A stretch of DNA of 64,000 bases from Streptosporangium sp. NBC_01756 (GTDB lineage Bacteria; Actinomycetota; Actinomycetes; Streptosporangiales; Streptosporangiaceae): positions 4,216,001 to 4,280,000 of the forward strand of contig NZ_CP109130.1 in assembly GCF_035917975.1 (NCBI RefSeq), written 5' to 3'. The notes under the pieces are model-generated. The model saw only the letters and a program-made list of their open reading frames with translations, made no database searches and had not been told where the DNA came from. Of this stretch, positions 48,420-56,714 are shown piece after piece; the stretch's first letter is position 1, and each line of letters starts with the position of its first letter. A program made the position numbers and the translations under genes.

Positions 48420-49331
48420 ATGTTTGACGGCGGTGCCGCCGTGGCGAAGAGGAGCTTGCAGGTCGGAACGGGGGCCGCGCTCACTCTCTCCGCCCTCGGA
48501 GTGTCCGTGGCCTGGCCGTTCGTCGCCAAGCTGTACGTCCACCAGTACGATCCCAAGGCGTTCTGGGACGGGGCCGAGACCTGGAGTAGGGCCGTCGCGG
48601 ACGTTCGGGCCGCCAGGGAACGGATCGATGTGCTCGTCTCCGATGCCTCCGGCCAGGGCTGGAGGAGCGAAGACGGGCGGGTCTTCCAGCGCCGGCTGGA
48701 CGCCTTCCTCGAAGAGTTGGCGAGCATCGAGATCCGGGCGTCCGTGGTGGCCGCCGTCCTTTACACGGCGGCTGTCGCGACCTACGCCATGATCCTTTAT
48801 GGGCTGCTCGCCGCCCTGACCATGGCGGCGCTCGCGGCCTGGGTCCTCATCGCGACCGTCACGCCGGTCAGCGCCGCGGGCGCGCGGGTTCTCGCATTCC
48901 AGGTACTGATGAAGATGCTCAGTGGTTTCACGGCGGTCGAATCCCGATTCGACACCCTGTTCCACACGGAGACCGGCGTGCTCGGTGCCCTCGTCCTGGG
49001 TGACGTCCTCTTCGAAGCGGCTGACGGTGACCGCAGCGGGGTGGTCGACTTCGTGCAGGCCACCGTCTCTCAGGGACCCATGCTGATCTGGGGCACCGCG
49101 AACAGGGGGGAACGTGACCTGACCGCCTACGGCATCGACGGAAGATTTCCCAGCGGAGGTTTCCAGGGGAGGCGGTTCGGATCCCGTGCCGGGACGCCCA
49201 TGCCCCCCGGGTTCCTCCAGGTGGCAGGGGTCAAGGGAGCCAACGACAGCGCCGGCGGCCAGCAGACGATCACGGGGCCACACGTTCCGGAGCAGAATCC
49301 GGACGGCTCCTACGACTACCCATGGGAATGA
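48420..49331 (+). CDS. WXG100-like membrane protein
   Basis: A 303-residue protein. A first helix lies at about 15-36 (GAALTLSALGVSVAWPFVAKL). Next comes a WXG100-like hairpin: AFWDGAETWSRAVADVRAARERIDVL, turn GWRSEDG, VFQRRLDAFLEELASIEIR. Then two or three membrane helices (VVAAVLYTAAVATYAMILYGLLAAL, MAALAAWVLIATVTPVS), and a Gly/Pro-rich C-terminal tail of about 80 residues. The layout is like type VII secretion accessory or substrate-linked proteins. It overlaps ybaB at ATGA. Confidence 0.6.
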   Translation: MFDGGAAVAKRSLQVGTGAALTLSALGVSVAWPFVAKLYVHQYDPKAFWDGAETWSRAVADVRAARERIDVLVSDASGQGWRSEDGRVFQRRLDAFLEELASIEIRASVVAAVLYTAAVATYAMILYGLLAALTMAALAAWVLIATVTPVSAAGARVLAFQVLMKMLSGFTAVESRFDTLFHTETGVLGALVLGDVLFEAADGDRSGVVDFVQATVSQGPMLIWGTANRGERDLTAYGIDGRFPSGGFQGRRFGSRAGTPMPPGFLQVAGVKGANDSAGGQQTITGPHVPEQNPDGSYDYPWE

Positions 49332-49771
49332 CGATGGACGAGTTCAAGCAGGCCCTGGGTTTCGATCCGGAGGAGGTCGCACGCGATGCGGACCGCTTCT
49401 TCGACAGGATGCGGGAGACGTATCACGCCATCGATGGCCTGACCGCCCGCGCCCAGTCCGACGACCGCCGGGTGACAGTGGAGTACGCCGCCACCGGCGG
49501 CGTTCAGAAGCTCGAAATCGACCCGCGGGCGATGCGCATGGGCTCGGATGAACTCGCCGAGACGATTCTCCGTCTCATCCACCAGGCGCAGCAGGACGCT
49601 GAGACCCGTGCCCGTGAGCGGGTGACCGACTTCCTCGACGCGGACAGTTCCCTCATCGCCGGCCGGCAGATGCTCGGAGACCGGCTCCGTGCCGCAACGG
49701 GCACGCTTCAGGAGAACCTGCGCAACGCCACGGAGATGATGGAGAAGCTACAAGGCATGATCCGCCGTTGA
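49328..49771 (+). CDS. YbaB/EbfC-family protein
   Basis: A 147-residue protein with an N-terminal acidic helix, the YbaB core (RRVTVEYAATGGVQKLEIDPRAM, with G-G-V-x-K-L strand) and a helical end with LIHQAQQDAETRAREKV-like sequence. YbaB/EbfC proteins bind DNA as dimers; actinobacterial paralogues sit in clusters with WXG100 genes. ATG 49328 overlaps the stop of the preceding gene (ATGA). Confidence 0.75.
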   Translation: MTMDEFKQALGFDPEEVARDADRFFDRMRETYHAIDGLTARAQSDDRRVTVEYAATGGVQKLEIDPRAMRMGSDELAETILRLIHQAQQDAETRARERVTDFLDADSSLIAGRQMLGDRLRAATGTLQENLRNATEMMEKLQGMIRR

Positions 49772-49910
49772 GGTGGTGACGGGAGGGGGCCGGGTGCCAG
49801 GGTCTGCCGCACCGCCCCGGCCTATGGCGGGACCGGGTGGCGGCCGGCGCCGCAGTGTCGGGACAGAGCGCGTTCGGTCCAGCAGTTCGTGACTGCCGCC
49901 GGACGGCGCG

Positions 49911-51110
49911 CTACATACGGCGAGATGGTGGATCAGGTTCAAGAGCCCGTTGCGCTCCCGGTTCGCCGTGCTGCGGGTACGGTCCGCGGGAGTGCGGTGG
50001 GTCGTCCTCGCGTCGCCGAAAAAGGGAGTCCAGCACCAGTTGGCCTGCCCATGCGATCAATCCGCCCACGAGTCCGAGTAACGCGCCGGCGATGAAAAGT
50101 CGACGGGTCGCCTCTGCCTCACCCGGCAGATAGGTGACCGTTGCCCTGTTCGCCGCAGCGTCGAATCCCAGGATGGGCATATCCCGGCCTTCGTCCGTCC
50201 ACTGAAGGTATCGGTCCACGGTTTCAGGGGTGCCCGACTTGACCTCCACCTCGTTGGATGACAGAAGTATGCTCTTTTTCGCCGTCCAGCCTTCGGGGGC
50301 CTCTCCCGCTAAACCGCCCAAGGCTACGGCGGGCATCGTGGGTGACGGCTTCAGCGCCTCTGCGGGCCCTTGGACGATGGAGACCTCGGGCGTCCTCACT
50401 GCGGCTCGATAGCCCTCGACCGACACCATGCTGCGCTTGGCGCGGTAGGTGAAGAAATCTTGAACAGGCCGGTTGCCCAGCCTGTTGTCGGAGCAGCTCT
50501 TCTGGAACACGACCGAATATTTCGCTGACTGCACCAGTTTCTGAGAGGTGGATAAATCAATATCATCCTGTACCACAGCGTCGCCGCTCAGGAGGAATTT
50601 CGAGTATGCGCAGTTCATGCCCTTCGGCAGGCTCATGGTGAGGAAGACACTGACCATCAGGCTCTCCTGACCTGGCACCGGAAACTGGTCCAACTTCTGT
50701 TGCTTTTCGCCATCGGGGATGTAAACGAAGTAGCCGTTCACATGCAGGTCCACGTGCTCGATTCCCTCGGGTATCACCAGCATCACCGCGCCGTTGTAGC
50801 CGTTGGACGGGATGGGGGGCGTCGATTCCTGGAACGCCATCCAGCCTGTGGCAGCCAGGTAGGCGCTGACCGCTGTGATGACGACGGCCCCCGCCAGCCT
50901 CGGGTTTCCCCAGAGGCGAATCGGTCGCGGTCTTCTTCGCCCGCCATGTGGATCAGGTGAAGAAGCGGCGGGTGGCGGCTGTGTCACCGTCGGACGAGTA
51001 CGGTGCCGGTTTTCTCTGCCCCGTGTCCAGATCAGTAAAAAGACGATGACGGCCTTGGCCAGTAATCGGATCGCGCTTCTCCGCTGCGTCACTCTTTGAT
51101 CATGCCGCAC
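49911..51110 (-). CDS. Hypothetical membrane protein with large outer domain
   Basis: A protein of up to 399 residues. The first hydrophobic segment is near the N-terminus (AIRLLAKAVIVFLLIWT), then a Pro/Arg-rich stretch and a second at about 72-92 (LAGAVVITAVSAYLAATGWMAF). A domain of about 240 residues follows, with one Cys near the middle and one after it (MNCAYSKF, QKSCSDNRLG). A final helix at about 341-361 (FIAGALLGLVGGLIAWAGQLVL) precedes an Arg/Pro-rich tail. I do not recognise it. ATG 51110 or the internal GTG seven codons on may be the start. It lies convergent to the YbaB gene. Confidence 0.6.
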   Translation of the reverse strand: MRHDQRVTQRRSAIRLLAKAVIVFLLIWTRGRENRHRTRPTVTQPPPAASSPDPHGGRRRPRPIRLWGNPRLAGAVVITAVSAYLAATGWMAFQESTPPIPSNGYNGAVMLVIPEGIEHVDLHVNGYFVYIPDGEKQQKLDQFPVPGQESLMVSVFLTMSLPKGMNCAYSKFLLSGDAVVQDDIDLSTSQKLVQSAKYSVVFQKSCSDNRLGNRPVQDFFTYRAKRSMVSVEGYRAAVRTPEVSIVQGPAEALKPSPTMPAVALGGLAGEAPEGWTAKKSILLSSNEVEVKSGTPETVDRYLQWTDEGRDMPILGFDAAANRATVTYLPGEAEATRRLFIAGALLGLVGGLIAWAGQLVLDSLFRRREDDPPHSRGPYPQHGEPGAQRALEPDPPSRRM

Positions 51111-51337
51111 TTATGACATGATCGCTGGAATCGGGCGGTCCTTGACGGAGATCGCGGACAGGCCGGTCGAGAACCCGAGATCGCCGGAGGGCGGCCTTTC
51201 CCGTCTTCGGTTTTCCGGGTCAGTGGATCTGCGTTTCCAATGAGGAACGGAGTACTGAGCCCATTTCATCCTGACGACACAGGTCGCAGGGCTGCTGCGG
51301 ACCCCGGGCCGGAAAACGGCTGCCGTGTCGTGCCTGG

Positions 51338-51462
51338 CTACAGAGCGATGAGGCCGGCATGTGTCGGCTGAAACCCGTAGGCCCCGAAGTAGAAGTCCTT
51401 CACGTCATCGGCGAAGTCGACGTGGAGCCATTCACACTCGGCTGCGCGGGCCTCTCTGCCCG
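51338..51462 (-). pseudogene. GNAT acetyltransferase, C-terminal remnant
   Basis: The minus-strand sequence reads REARAAECEWLHVDFADD then FYFGAYGFQPTHAGLIAL and a stop, which is the last 40 residues of a GNAT protein. Above about 51462 the sense is lost and transposase-like sequence begins on the other strand, so the 5' part of the gene is gone. Confidence 0.65.
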
Positions 51463-51610
51463 GCTCAGTCCATGATCTCAAGGCGGCCCGGATCTGGGGT
51501 CTCATCCGCCGGCTGCACGCCTGCGGTTTTATCGCCCTGGCCGACAAGGCCCACGTCGGTGCAGGTCCACGCGTGCTGGTGCCGTACAAGGGCCGAGGCA
51601 AGACGAAAAA
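51462..51610 (+). pseudogene. Transposase remnant (IS5-like DDE fragment)
   Basis: On the plus strand 51471-51605 reads H-D-L-K-A-A-R-I-W-G, then ACGFIALADKAHVGAGPRVL, then PYKGRGKTKNV. This is the central piece of an IS5-group transposase with D-K-A/G-Y replaced by DKAH. It has no start, and the C-terminal half is missing. It abuts the GNAT remnant. Confidence 0.6.
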
Positions 51611-51629
51611 CGTTCATTGTTGGCCAACA

Positions 51630-52202
51630 TTACGACTTGGTTGGTTCTGGGACGACGCCCCACATGAACGTGGAGCCCTTCAGCAGTTGCTCCGTCGCCC
51701 TGATTCCGGTCAGGTGCTCGACGAGCAGGAAAGCCGGCCCTTCGTAGAACGGGGGAAAGGATGGGTAGAGCCTGTCGATCTCCGTCATCGTGTCCACGAG
51801 TTCGTCCGGGGTCTCCGTCGGATGTTCGGCATCGGCTCCGAAGCAGAATCGGATCTCGCCGTTCTCACACCAGTAGAAGTAGTCAATGCCCTTGATGGCG
51901 AGTGCGGCTTGGGAGACGAGGCAGGTGTCCTCGGAAAGTTCAGTGATCACGTCTTCACGGGTGCCGAGCCAGTCAGGGTCGAAAACGAAGGTCCAATCGC
52001 CGATGGAGGTGACGCCGAGAGGCTCCCCGGGACGTGGGTAGTGATCCGGGTCGTCGGGGAAGGGGCCCGGCGTGAAGTCCTCCCATCGACCGCCGAGGCG
52101 GGTGACCACCTGTTCAGGCGTGGCACGGATGTAGATGAAGCTGTAGCACTCCTCGGAGTATTCGCCGCAGAGCCAAGCGATATCGAGAGGCTGCATAGTC
52201 AT
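51630..52202 (-). CDS. DUF6461-like protein
   Basis: A 190-residue soluble protein with the layout of the DUF6461 family: an N-terminal CYSFIYIRATPEQVVTRLGG strand-helix, VTSIGDWTFVFDPD and a Glu-rich C-terminal helix region. It has five Cys in all. It is a likely accessory gene; function unknown. ATG 52202 gives a sensible start, though the ribosome site is weak. Confidence 0.6.
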   Translation of the reverse strand: MTMQPLDIAWLCGEYSEECYSFIYIRATPEQVVTRLGGRWEDFTPGPFPDDPDHYPRPGEPLGVTSIGDWTFVFDPDWLGTREDVITELSEDTCLVSQAALAIKGIDYFYWCENGEIRFCFGADAEHPTETPDELVDTMTEIDRLYPSFPPFYEGPAFLLVEHLTGIRATEQLLKGSTFMWGVVPEPTKS

Positions 52203-52397
52203 GTCGTCATGCTGTCAGCTGCCACCGACAGACACAGAACTCGGTCGTCACGGGCCGATGAGGCTGGGCGCAATGCGGCGTGACGTACTCCTGGCCAGTG
52301 TGAACTCAGGATCCCAACGATCAGTGAGCTTTTCATCCTCCCTGTCGTGACTCCGCGCCTAACACATCCGTACGGGTGCTCATGGCATTGGGTGCAC

Positions 52398-52916
52398 TCA
52401 GGCGATGAAGGTCGCTGCCAGGGCGATGATCGAAGCGCCGAACACCACGGTGTGGCGGACGTTCTGCAGGGTCCACGTCCAGGAGGGGAAGCCGTCCTCG
52501 GCCGCCTCGAGGAGGGCCGGTACGTCGACGCGGGCGAGCATCGGGTCGCCCTTGCGGGCGAAGGCGGCCTGTACGGACTTCACGGCGGTCAGCTGGCTGT
52601 AGAGGATCACACAGTTGACGATCAGCACGACCGACTGGAAGACCCAGGTCAGGGGCTCGGCCCAGGGGCCGTCGAACAGGTTCACCGCGGCCGTCGCCGC
52701 CATCACCGCGGCGATCGAGACCGGAGCCCATGTCTCGTGGCCGCCGGCGTCGAATCTCATCCCGTTCTCGGCCAGGACGGTGGTCCGTACACCCTGGCGC
52801 TGCAACTCCGCCTCGGCGCCCGCCATCGCGGTGGCCCCGTAGCGGTGGCGCACCAGCGGGATGCTCACGAAGGCGGTGGCGACGAGGATCTGCATGATGG
52901 CGACGAAAGCGTGCAT
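52398..52916 (-). CDS. Hypothetical four-helix membrane protein under repeat-type operator
   Basis: A 172-residue membrane protein: helices at about 4-22 (FVAIMQILVATAFVSIPLV), 65-82 (PVSIAAVMAATAAVNLF), 90-108 (VFQSVVLIVNCVILYSQL) and 152-171 (VVFGASIIALAATFIA). The long loop between helices 1 and 2 holds GAEAELQRQGVRTTVL. No family recognised. Three operator-like repeats lie 42 to 116 bases upstream of its ATG, so its transcription is probably controlled by a repressor not encoded beside it. Confidence 0.65.
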   Translation of the reverse strand: MHAFVAIMQILVATAFVSIPLVRHRYGATAMAGAEAELQRQGVRTTVLAENGMRFDAGGHETWAPVSIAAVMAATAAVNLFDGPWAEPLTWVFQSVVLIVNCVILYSQLTAVKSVQAAFARKGDPMLARVDVPALLEAAEDGFPSWTWTLQNVRHTVVFGASIIALAATFIA

Positions 52917-52957
52917 GGTAGGTCTCCCTGATCTGGCGCTCTCCTGCGCCGACCTCG

Positions 52958-53032
52958 ACTTGTACTAAGTTCAAGGAGAATTTAGACCTCCACTTGAACT
53001 ATGTGCAAGTGAAATTTGAACTTTGTGCAAGT
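52958..53032. promoter_or_regulatory. Three 17-base operator-like repeats
   Basis: TTGAACTATGTGCAAGT at 52994-53010 and TTGAACTTTGTGCAAGT at 53016-53032 lie in direct orientation 22 bases apart. The reverse complement form ACTTGTACTAAGTTCAA lies at 52958-52974. Each is an imperfect palindrome, CTTG-like arms around an ACT...GT centre. They lie in the 341-base gap upstream of the four-helix membrane gene. Confidence 0.75.
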
Positions 53033-53257
53033 CGAGATGGGGCGGCTACTCGGACGCATGCCGCGCGACACCGTTCCGCCAGGGCCGTGGTCAGGCGGCC
53101 ACGCCGGAGCCTGATCGCGACGGGTCCGACGGCAGCGGCCATGCCGATGCCTTCCGGAACCGACCGGAACGCCGGGGAACGACTTCGAAGAAGTCGCCCG
53201 GACAGACCGGACGGATATGCGCCGTCACGGTCGACCCGATGTGCTCCGGGAAGCAGT

Positions 53258-53659
53258 TCAGCTCCGTACGGCCGGGTCCATTCCGATCCGCTCGGCGACC
53301 GCGGCCTGGAAGTGGGCGCAGCCGGTGAAATCCTCGTGGTCGCAGCCCAGGGCGCATTCGATCAGGCCGAGAGCTGCCTGCGCCCGGGCGATGCGCTCGG
53401 TCAGGTCCGCCTGCCGGCGTCGCAGGACGCCGCGCCGTACGGCCGGATCTCCAGTAGTGATCATTTCTCGGATGTCGTCAAGGGAGAAGCCGGCGTTCTT
53501 GGCGCGCAGGATCACCGCGATCCGGTAGAGGTCGTCAGGGCCGTAGCGGCGGCGGTCGCCCTCGGCACGGGTGGGGGCCAGCAGGCCCATGGACTCCCAG
53601 TGCCGCAGCACATGCGTCGCCAGGCCGAACCGCTGGGCGATCTCACCGATACCCATCAC
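53258..53659 (-). CDS. MerR-family transcriptional regulator
   Basis: A 133-residue regulator. The winged helix is at about 3-70 (GIGEIAQRFGLATHVLRHWESMGLL, then RRYGPDDLYRIAVI), followed by a dimer helix and a C-terminal Cys/His segment (ECALGCDHEDFTGCAHF) that may sense a ligand or metal. I chose GTG 53659 because GGGGA lies six bases upstream and it keeps the 22-base operator palindrome (53676-53697) outside the gene; ATG 53683 would place the start within the palindrome. Divergent from a methyltransferase. Confidence 0.85.
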   Translation of the reverse strand: MMGIGEIAQRFGLATHVLRHWESMGLLAPTRAEGDRRRYGPDDLYRIAVILRAKNAGFSLDDIREMITTGDPAVRRGVLRRRQADLTERIARAQAALGLIECALGCDHEDFTGCAHFQAAVAERIGMDPAVRS

Positions 53660-53675
53660 CGTTTCGTCCCCGCTT

Positions 53676-53697
53676 GACTTCATGTCGACATTAAGTC
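53676..53697. promoter_or_regulatory. MerR operator-like palindrome
   Basis: A 22-base near-perfect palindrome, GACTTCATGTC / GACATTAAGTC (one mismatched pair), between the MerR start and the methyltransferase ATG at 53712. TTGACT at 53674 could be a plus-strand -35 element. Confidence 0.7.
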
Positions 53698-53711
53698 GCA
53701 TCCTCGAACGC

Positions 53712-54485
53712 ATGTCCAACAACACAGTGACTCCCCAAGAGGACGGCCCCGTCAGCGGGCTGATCAGCCTGCTCGACGCGGTCGACGCGCTGCCGGGCTC
53801 GGTCGCGCTCCGTGCCCGTTCCTACGAGCTGCTCGATCTGGCGCCGGAGACGTCCGTGGTCGACGTCGGCTGCGGTGTGGGCCGGGCCGTCGCCGAGATG
53901 GCCGAACGAGGAGTGCAGGCCGTCGGTGTCGACGTCAGCGAGCAGATGGTCGCCGTCGGCCGCCGGCGCCGTCCCGATCTGGACCTGCGGCTCGGCGACG
54001 CCTGCGAGCTGCCGTTCCAGGACGGGCGGCTGGCCGGTTACCGGGCGGAGAAGCTCTACCACGAGCTCGGCGATCCGGCCGGAGCGCTCAGCGAGGCGCG
54101 GCGGGTGCTCGCCCCCGGCGGGCGTGTCGTCCTCATCGGCCAGGACTGGGACACCTTCGTCGTCGACTCCGACCATCCCGGTCTCACCCGGACCATCGTC
54201 CATGCCCGTGCCGACACCATCACCGCTCCCCGTGCCGCCCGTGGCTACCGCAATCTGCTGCTCGCCGCCGGATTCGACGACGTCACCGTCGAGGTGCGCA
54301 CCGGCGTCTTCACCGACGCGCTGATGATGCCCATGCTCTCCGGGCTCGCCGACGCCGCCCGCTCCACCGGGGCCGTCACCTCCGAGCAGGCCGGCACCTG
54401 GATGGCGGACCAGGCCGGGCGAGCCCGCGACGGGCGGCTCTTCGTGGCGGTTCCGCTGTTCGTCGCCGCGGCCCGCCGCCCCTGA
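53712..54485 (+). CDS. SAM-dependent methyltransferase, class I
   Basis: A 257-residue methyltransferase with the SAM-binding VVDVGCGVGRAVAEMAERG (about 53-71), then VGVDVSEQMVAVGRRR and the motif VLAPGGRVVLIGQDW. It resembles UbiE/ArsM-type small-molecule methyltransferases. ATG 53712 lies 15 bases after the MerR operator palindrome, so the two genes share a regulatory region and MerR probably controls it. Substrate unknown. Confidence 0.85.
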   Translation: MSNNTVTPQEDGPVSGLISLLDAVDALPGSVALRARSYELLDLAPETSVVDVGCGVGRAVAEMAERGVQAVGVDVSEQMVAVGRRRRPDLDLRLGDACELPFQDGRLAGYRAEKLYHELGDPAGALSEARRVLAPGGRVVLIGQDWDTFVVDSDHPGLTRTIVHARADTITAPRAARGYRNLLLAAGFDDVTVEVRTGVFTDALMMPMLSGLADAARSTGAVTSEQAGTWMADQAGRARDGRLFVAVPLFVAAARRP

Positions 54486-54542
54486 CGGCCGGTCCGGCGT
54501 GCGAGCGGCCAGGCGGCTGCGCGGCGGTCAGCCGGGTGTGCG

Positions 54543-54610
54543 GCCTGGCGGGCGCGCGGCGGTCCGCACCGGGTATCCGGTGCGGACCGCCGCCCCGGCC
54601 CGCCAGGCCG
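54543..54610. terminator. Extended hairpin after the methyltransferase
   Basis: A perfect 15-base stem (GGCGGTCCGCACCGG / CCGGTGCGGACCGCC, 54558-54572 with 54577-54591) around a GTAT loop. An outer 11-base stem GGCCTGGCGGG / CCCGCCAGGCC (54543-54553 with 54600-54610) encloses it. It is likely a terminator but can also form a cruciform. Confidence 0.75.
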
Positions 54611-54625
54611 TAGAGGTTACGAGAG

Positions 54626-54751
54626 TCAGGGTGACGCGCCCGGCACCTGGAGCGCCGGGGGGTTGCGGCGGACGTCGGACCAGATCCGGGTATCGGAGCA
54701 GATGCGGCACCCGGCGCCGAAGAACTCGCCGCGCGCCTCTTCGTCGCCCAT
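54626..54751 (-). CDS. Possible small Cys-pair protein
   Basis: A 41-codon frame from ATG 54751 reads MGDEEARGEFFGAGCRICSD and then TRIWSDVRRNPPALQVPG. It has a C-x2-C pair and very high G+C at third positions. No ribosome site better than GAGGG is seen, and no family is recognised. Confidence 0.35.
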   Translation of the reverse strand: MGDEEARGEFFGAGCRICSDTRIWSDVRRNPPALQVPGASP

Positions 54752-54865
54752 GAGCTGGAAGCGGCCCTCACCGCCAGGGACCTCGCCTGACGGGTGGACC
54801 GGCTGCGCCGGTGACGTCCACGGCGCGGAAGGCGCCTGACGGCCATTGCCGGTCGGCGGACATCC

Positions 54866-55133
54866 CAGGGCTCCGGCAAAGTCGGTTGGTCATATGAGTC
54901 CGAGGACGGTCAGGAGGCGGGTGGCGTCTCGGGAGAGGTGCCGGATGGCTTGGGCGAGGTTGGTCGCGCCGGTCAGGCGTAGTGCGCCGATGGCGAGGTT
55001 GCGTAGGGCGGCCATGTTGCGGGGAGCGTTACCGGTGCGGGCTTGGGAGTGGTCTTCGCCGTAGGTGACGTCGCGGATGTGGTGGAGTCGGTTTTCGATG
55101 CTCCGGTGGCCGCGGATCCAGGTCGGCGGGGCC
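54866..55133 (-). mobile_element. ISAs1-family remnant (3' end)
   Basis: The terminus CAGGGCTCCGGCAAAGTCGG begins at 54866. On the minus strand about 80 codons read as the C-terminal end of an ISAs1 transposase ([45 protein letters not shown] and a stop at 54890). The rest of the gene is missing. The sequence is nearly identical to the end of the 57.6-57.9 kb derivative, in opposite orientation. Confidence 0.8.
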
Positions 55134-55152
55134 GACGTATCGGTCCGGCTCC

Positions 55153-55162
55153 GCCGCGGGAG
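55153..55162. repeat. Target-site duplication, left copy
   Basis: GCCGCGGGAG, identical to 56531-56540, immediately outside the left inverted repeat of the intact element. Confidence 0.9.
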
Positions 55163-55178
55163 CAGGGCCGAAGCGTTC

Positions 55179-56381
55179 TCATGTCGTAAGACCGAGTAGC
55201 TGAAGGCCGCTAACGGGATGGCTGCGGTAGTAGTCGGTGGCGGCGGCGATGTTGGTCCAGCCGATCAGGCGGGCCAGGCCGATAGCGAGGTTGCGGAGGC
55301 TGGCCATGATCCGGGGCGCGGTGCCGGTACGGATTTTGGAGGCGTCCTCGCGGTAGGTGACGTCGCGAATGTGGTGCAGGGCTTCGATGCTCCAGTGGCC
55401 GCGGACCAGTGCGGCAAGCTGGGCGTGGGTGATCCGTCCGGGTGGGAGGCTGGTGACGGCGTAGATCGTGACGATGGTGGTCTTGCCCGTCTTGTGGTCG
55501 GTGCGGCGGCGTTTGACCTGGATCGCTTGCGCGGCGTGCGGGAAGGGCAGCCCCGGACGGACCGTGCAGATCTTCATGCGGCGGATCTCGCGGCGGCCGT
55601 GTCCGCGCTCGTCGGTGCGGTGGTTGAGGATGGCTTCGCGCCAGGGCAGGGCCTTGAGCCGGCGGTTCAGGGTGGGCTGGTTGCCCTTGACGATAAACAG
55701 ATAGTGGCCGCCGGCGGCGATGATGTAATGGGCATGGTTGTGCTGGGTGTGCAGGGCATCGGCGGTGACCACCACGCCGGTAAGGTCCAGTCCGGACAGC
55801 AAGGGCGCGAAGGCGGGGATCTCGTTGCTCTTGGCCTCGATCTGCCGTTGGGCCACGACGACCTGGGGGTCGTGGCGGGTGGCGGCCAGCAGGTGGACCG
55901 TGGTGTCGGTGGTGCGACTACCGCGCAGGGTCTTGCCGTCCACGGCCAAGCCGGCGAGCGGGGTCCGGTGTGAGGGCGGGTTGCTCGTGGTGACGGGCGG
56001 GGCGTCGGCCGTGAGCGTAGCGAGGTAGCCGCAGGTGGCGGTGTCGAAGGCGTCGCCGTCCAGGCGGGCGAGGAGCCGTCCCAAGGTGCTGGCGGCCAGC
56101 CGTGGTGTACCGGGTAACCCAGCTCGGGCGCGCAGGTCTGGGTCATATCCGGCGATGACCCGGGTGATCTTTGCCAGAGATGTTGCTCCGCCAAGCACGG
56201 CGAGCAGGGATAACGCCAGCAGCGGGCCGAGCCGGTAGCGGCGTCCCCGGCGGCTGCGCGGGTCGGGCACCGCATCCAGCACCTCGGCCAGGGTCGGCAG
56301 ATCGAGCAGGTCGGTCAGTGGGTCGGCTACGGTGACGTGCTCCAGGTGGCGGGCGAGCACGTCGATCGGGGATGATGGCAC
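55179..56381 (-). CDS. ISAs1-family transposase
   Basis: A 400-residue DDE transposase. The N-terminal DUF4372-like part has [38 protein letters not shown]. The catalytic core has the first Asp in [12 protein letters not shown], the second in [11 protein letters not shown], and Glu in [27 protein letters not shown] 56381 gives the typical start; the frame runs up to 56432. The stop at 55179-55181 overlaps the right terminal repeat. Confidence 0.93.
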   Translation of the reverse strand: MPSSPIDVLARHLEHVTVADPLTDLLDLPTLAEVLDAVPDPRSRRGRRYRLGPLLALSLLAVLGGATSLAKITRVIAGYDPDLRARAGLPGTPRLAASTLGRLLARLDGDAFDTATCGYLATLTADAPPVTTSNPPSHRTPLAGLAVDGKTLRGSRTTDTTVHLLAATRHDPQVVVAQRQIEAKSNEIPAFAPLLSGLDLTGVVVTADALHTQHNHAHYIIAAGGHYLFIVKGNQPTLNRRLKALPWREAILNHRTDERGHGRREIRRMKICTVRPGLPFPHAAQAIQVKRRRTDHKTGKTTIVTIYAVTSLPPGRITHAQLAALVRGHWSIEALHHIRDVTYREDASKIRTGTAPRIMASLRNLAIGLARLIGWTNIAAATDYYRSHPVSGLQLLGLTT

Positions 56382-56512
56382 GCGAACGCGGCCCCTGTTC
56401 TTGATCGACTGGCGTAGACAACCAACGATCATCGGGGGTCGCGTTTGTCATTCACTCCGCGGGGGTGCCTTCAATCACCCGGCCTCGTCGAGCCGCGTGC
56501 GTCCCACCAGCC

Positions 56513-56530
56513 GAGAACGCTTCGGCCCTG
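56513..56530. repeat. Terminal inverted repeat of the ISAs1 element (right)
   Basis: GAGAACGCTTCGGCCCTG, exact reverse complement of the left end at 55163-55180. Confidence 0.93.
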
Positions 56531-56540
56531 GCCGCGGGAG
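56531..56540. repeat. Target-site duplication, right copy
   Basis: GCCGCGGGAG, identical to 55153-55162. Confidence 0.9.
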
Positions 56541-56714
56541 CCCGACCTTTTAATCTCTTTACGGCGACTCCGTCAGCCGGGATCGCTTCTGATACAGCCA
56601 TGCTTCTGGAGTTCCGCTTATTCCACGAAGAGATCGAGGAATAAGCGGATTCCAATGAGTGGAAATGCACTTGCTGAGGTTTCAAGTGCCTTCAGGCCTC
56701 GTCAGGGTGACTGC

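Larger units (their letters stand above)
55163..56530 (-). mobile_element. Complete ISAs1-family insertion sequence
   Basis: A 1368-base element bounded by 18-base perfect inverted repeats, CAGGGCCGAAGCGTTCTC at 55163-55180 and its complement at 56513-56530. A 10-base target duplication flanks both ends. It carries one transposase gene on the minus strand. The intact ends, duplication and open frame suggest it is recent and may still move. Confidence 0.93.

Noticed and set aside
36209..51000. Integrated element at tRNA-Ile
   Set aside because: The region right of the tRNA looks accessory, but I see no integrase and no second copy of the tRNA 3' end, so no attachment sites are claimed.
52994..53677. 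A plus-strand frame of about 227 codons across the operator region and antisense to MerR
   Set aside because: Arg/Ser-rich shadow of the MerR gene; the first part crosses the operator repeats.
56452..56685. A gene interrupted by the intact ISAs1 element
   Set aside because: A minus-strand frame can be read across the rejoined target site, but it has no recognised domain and one side is already an IS remnant.
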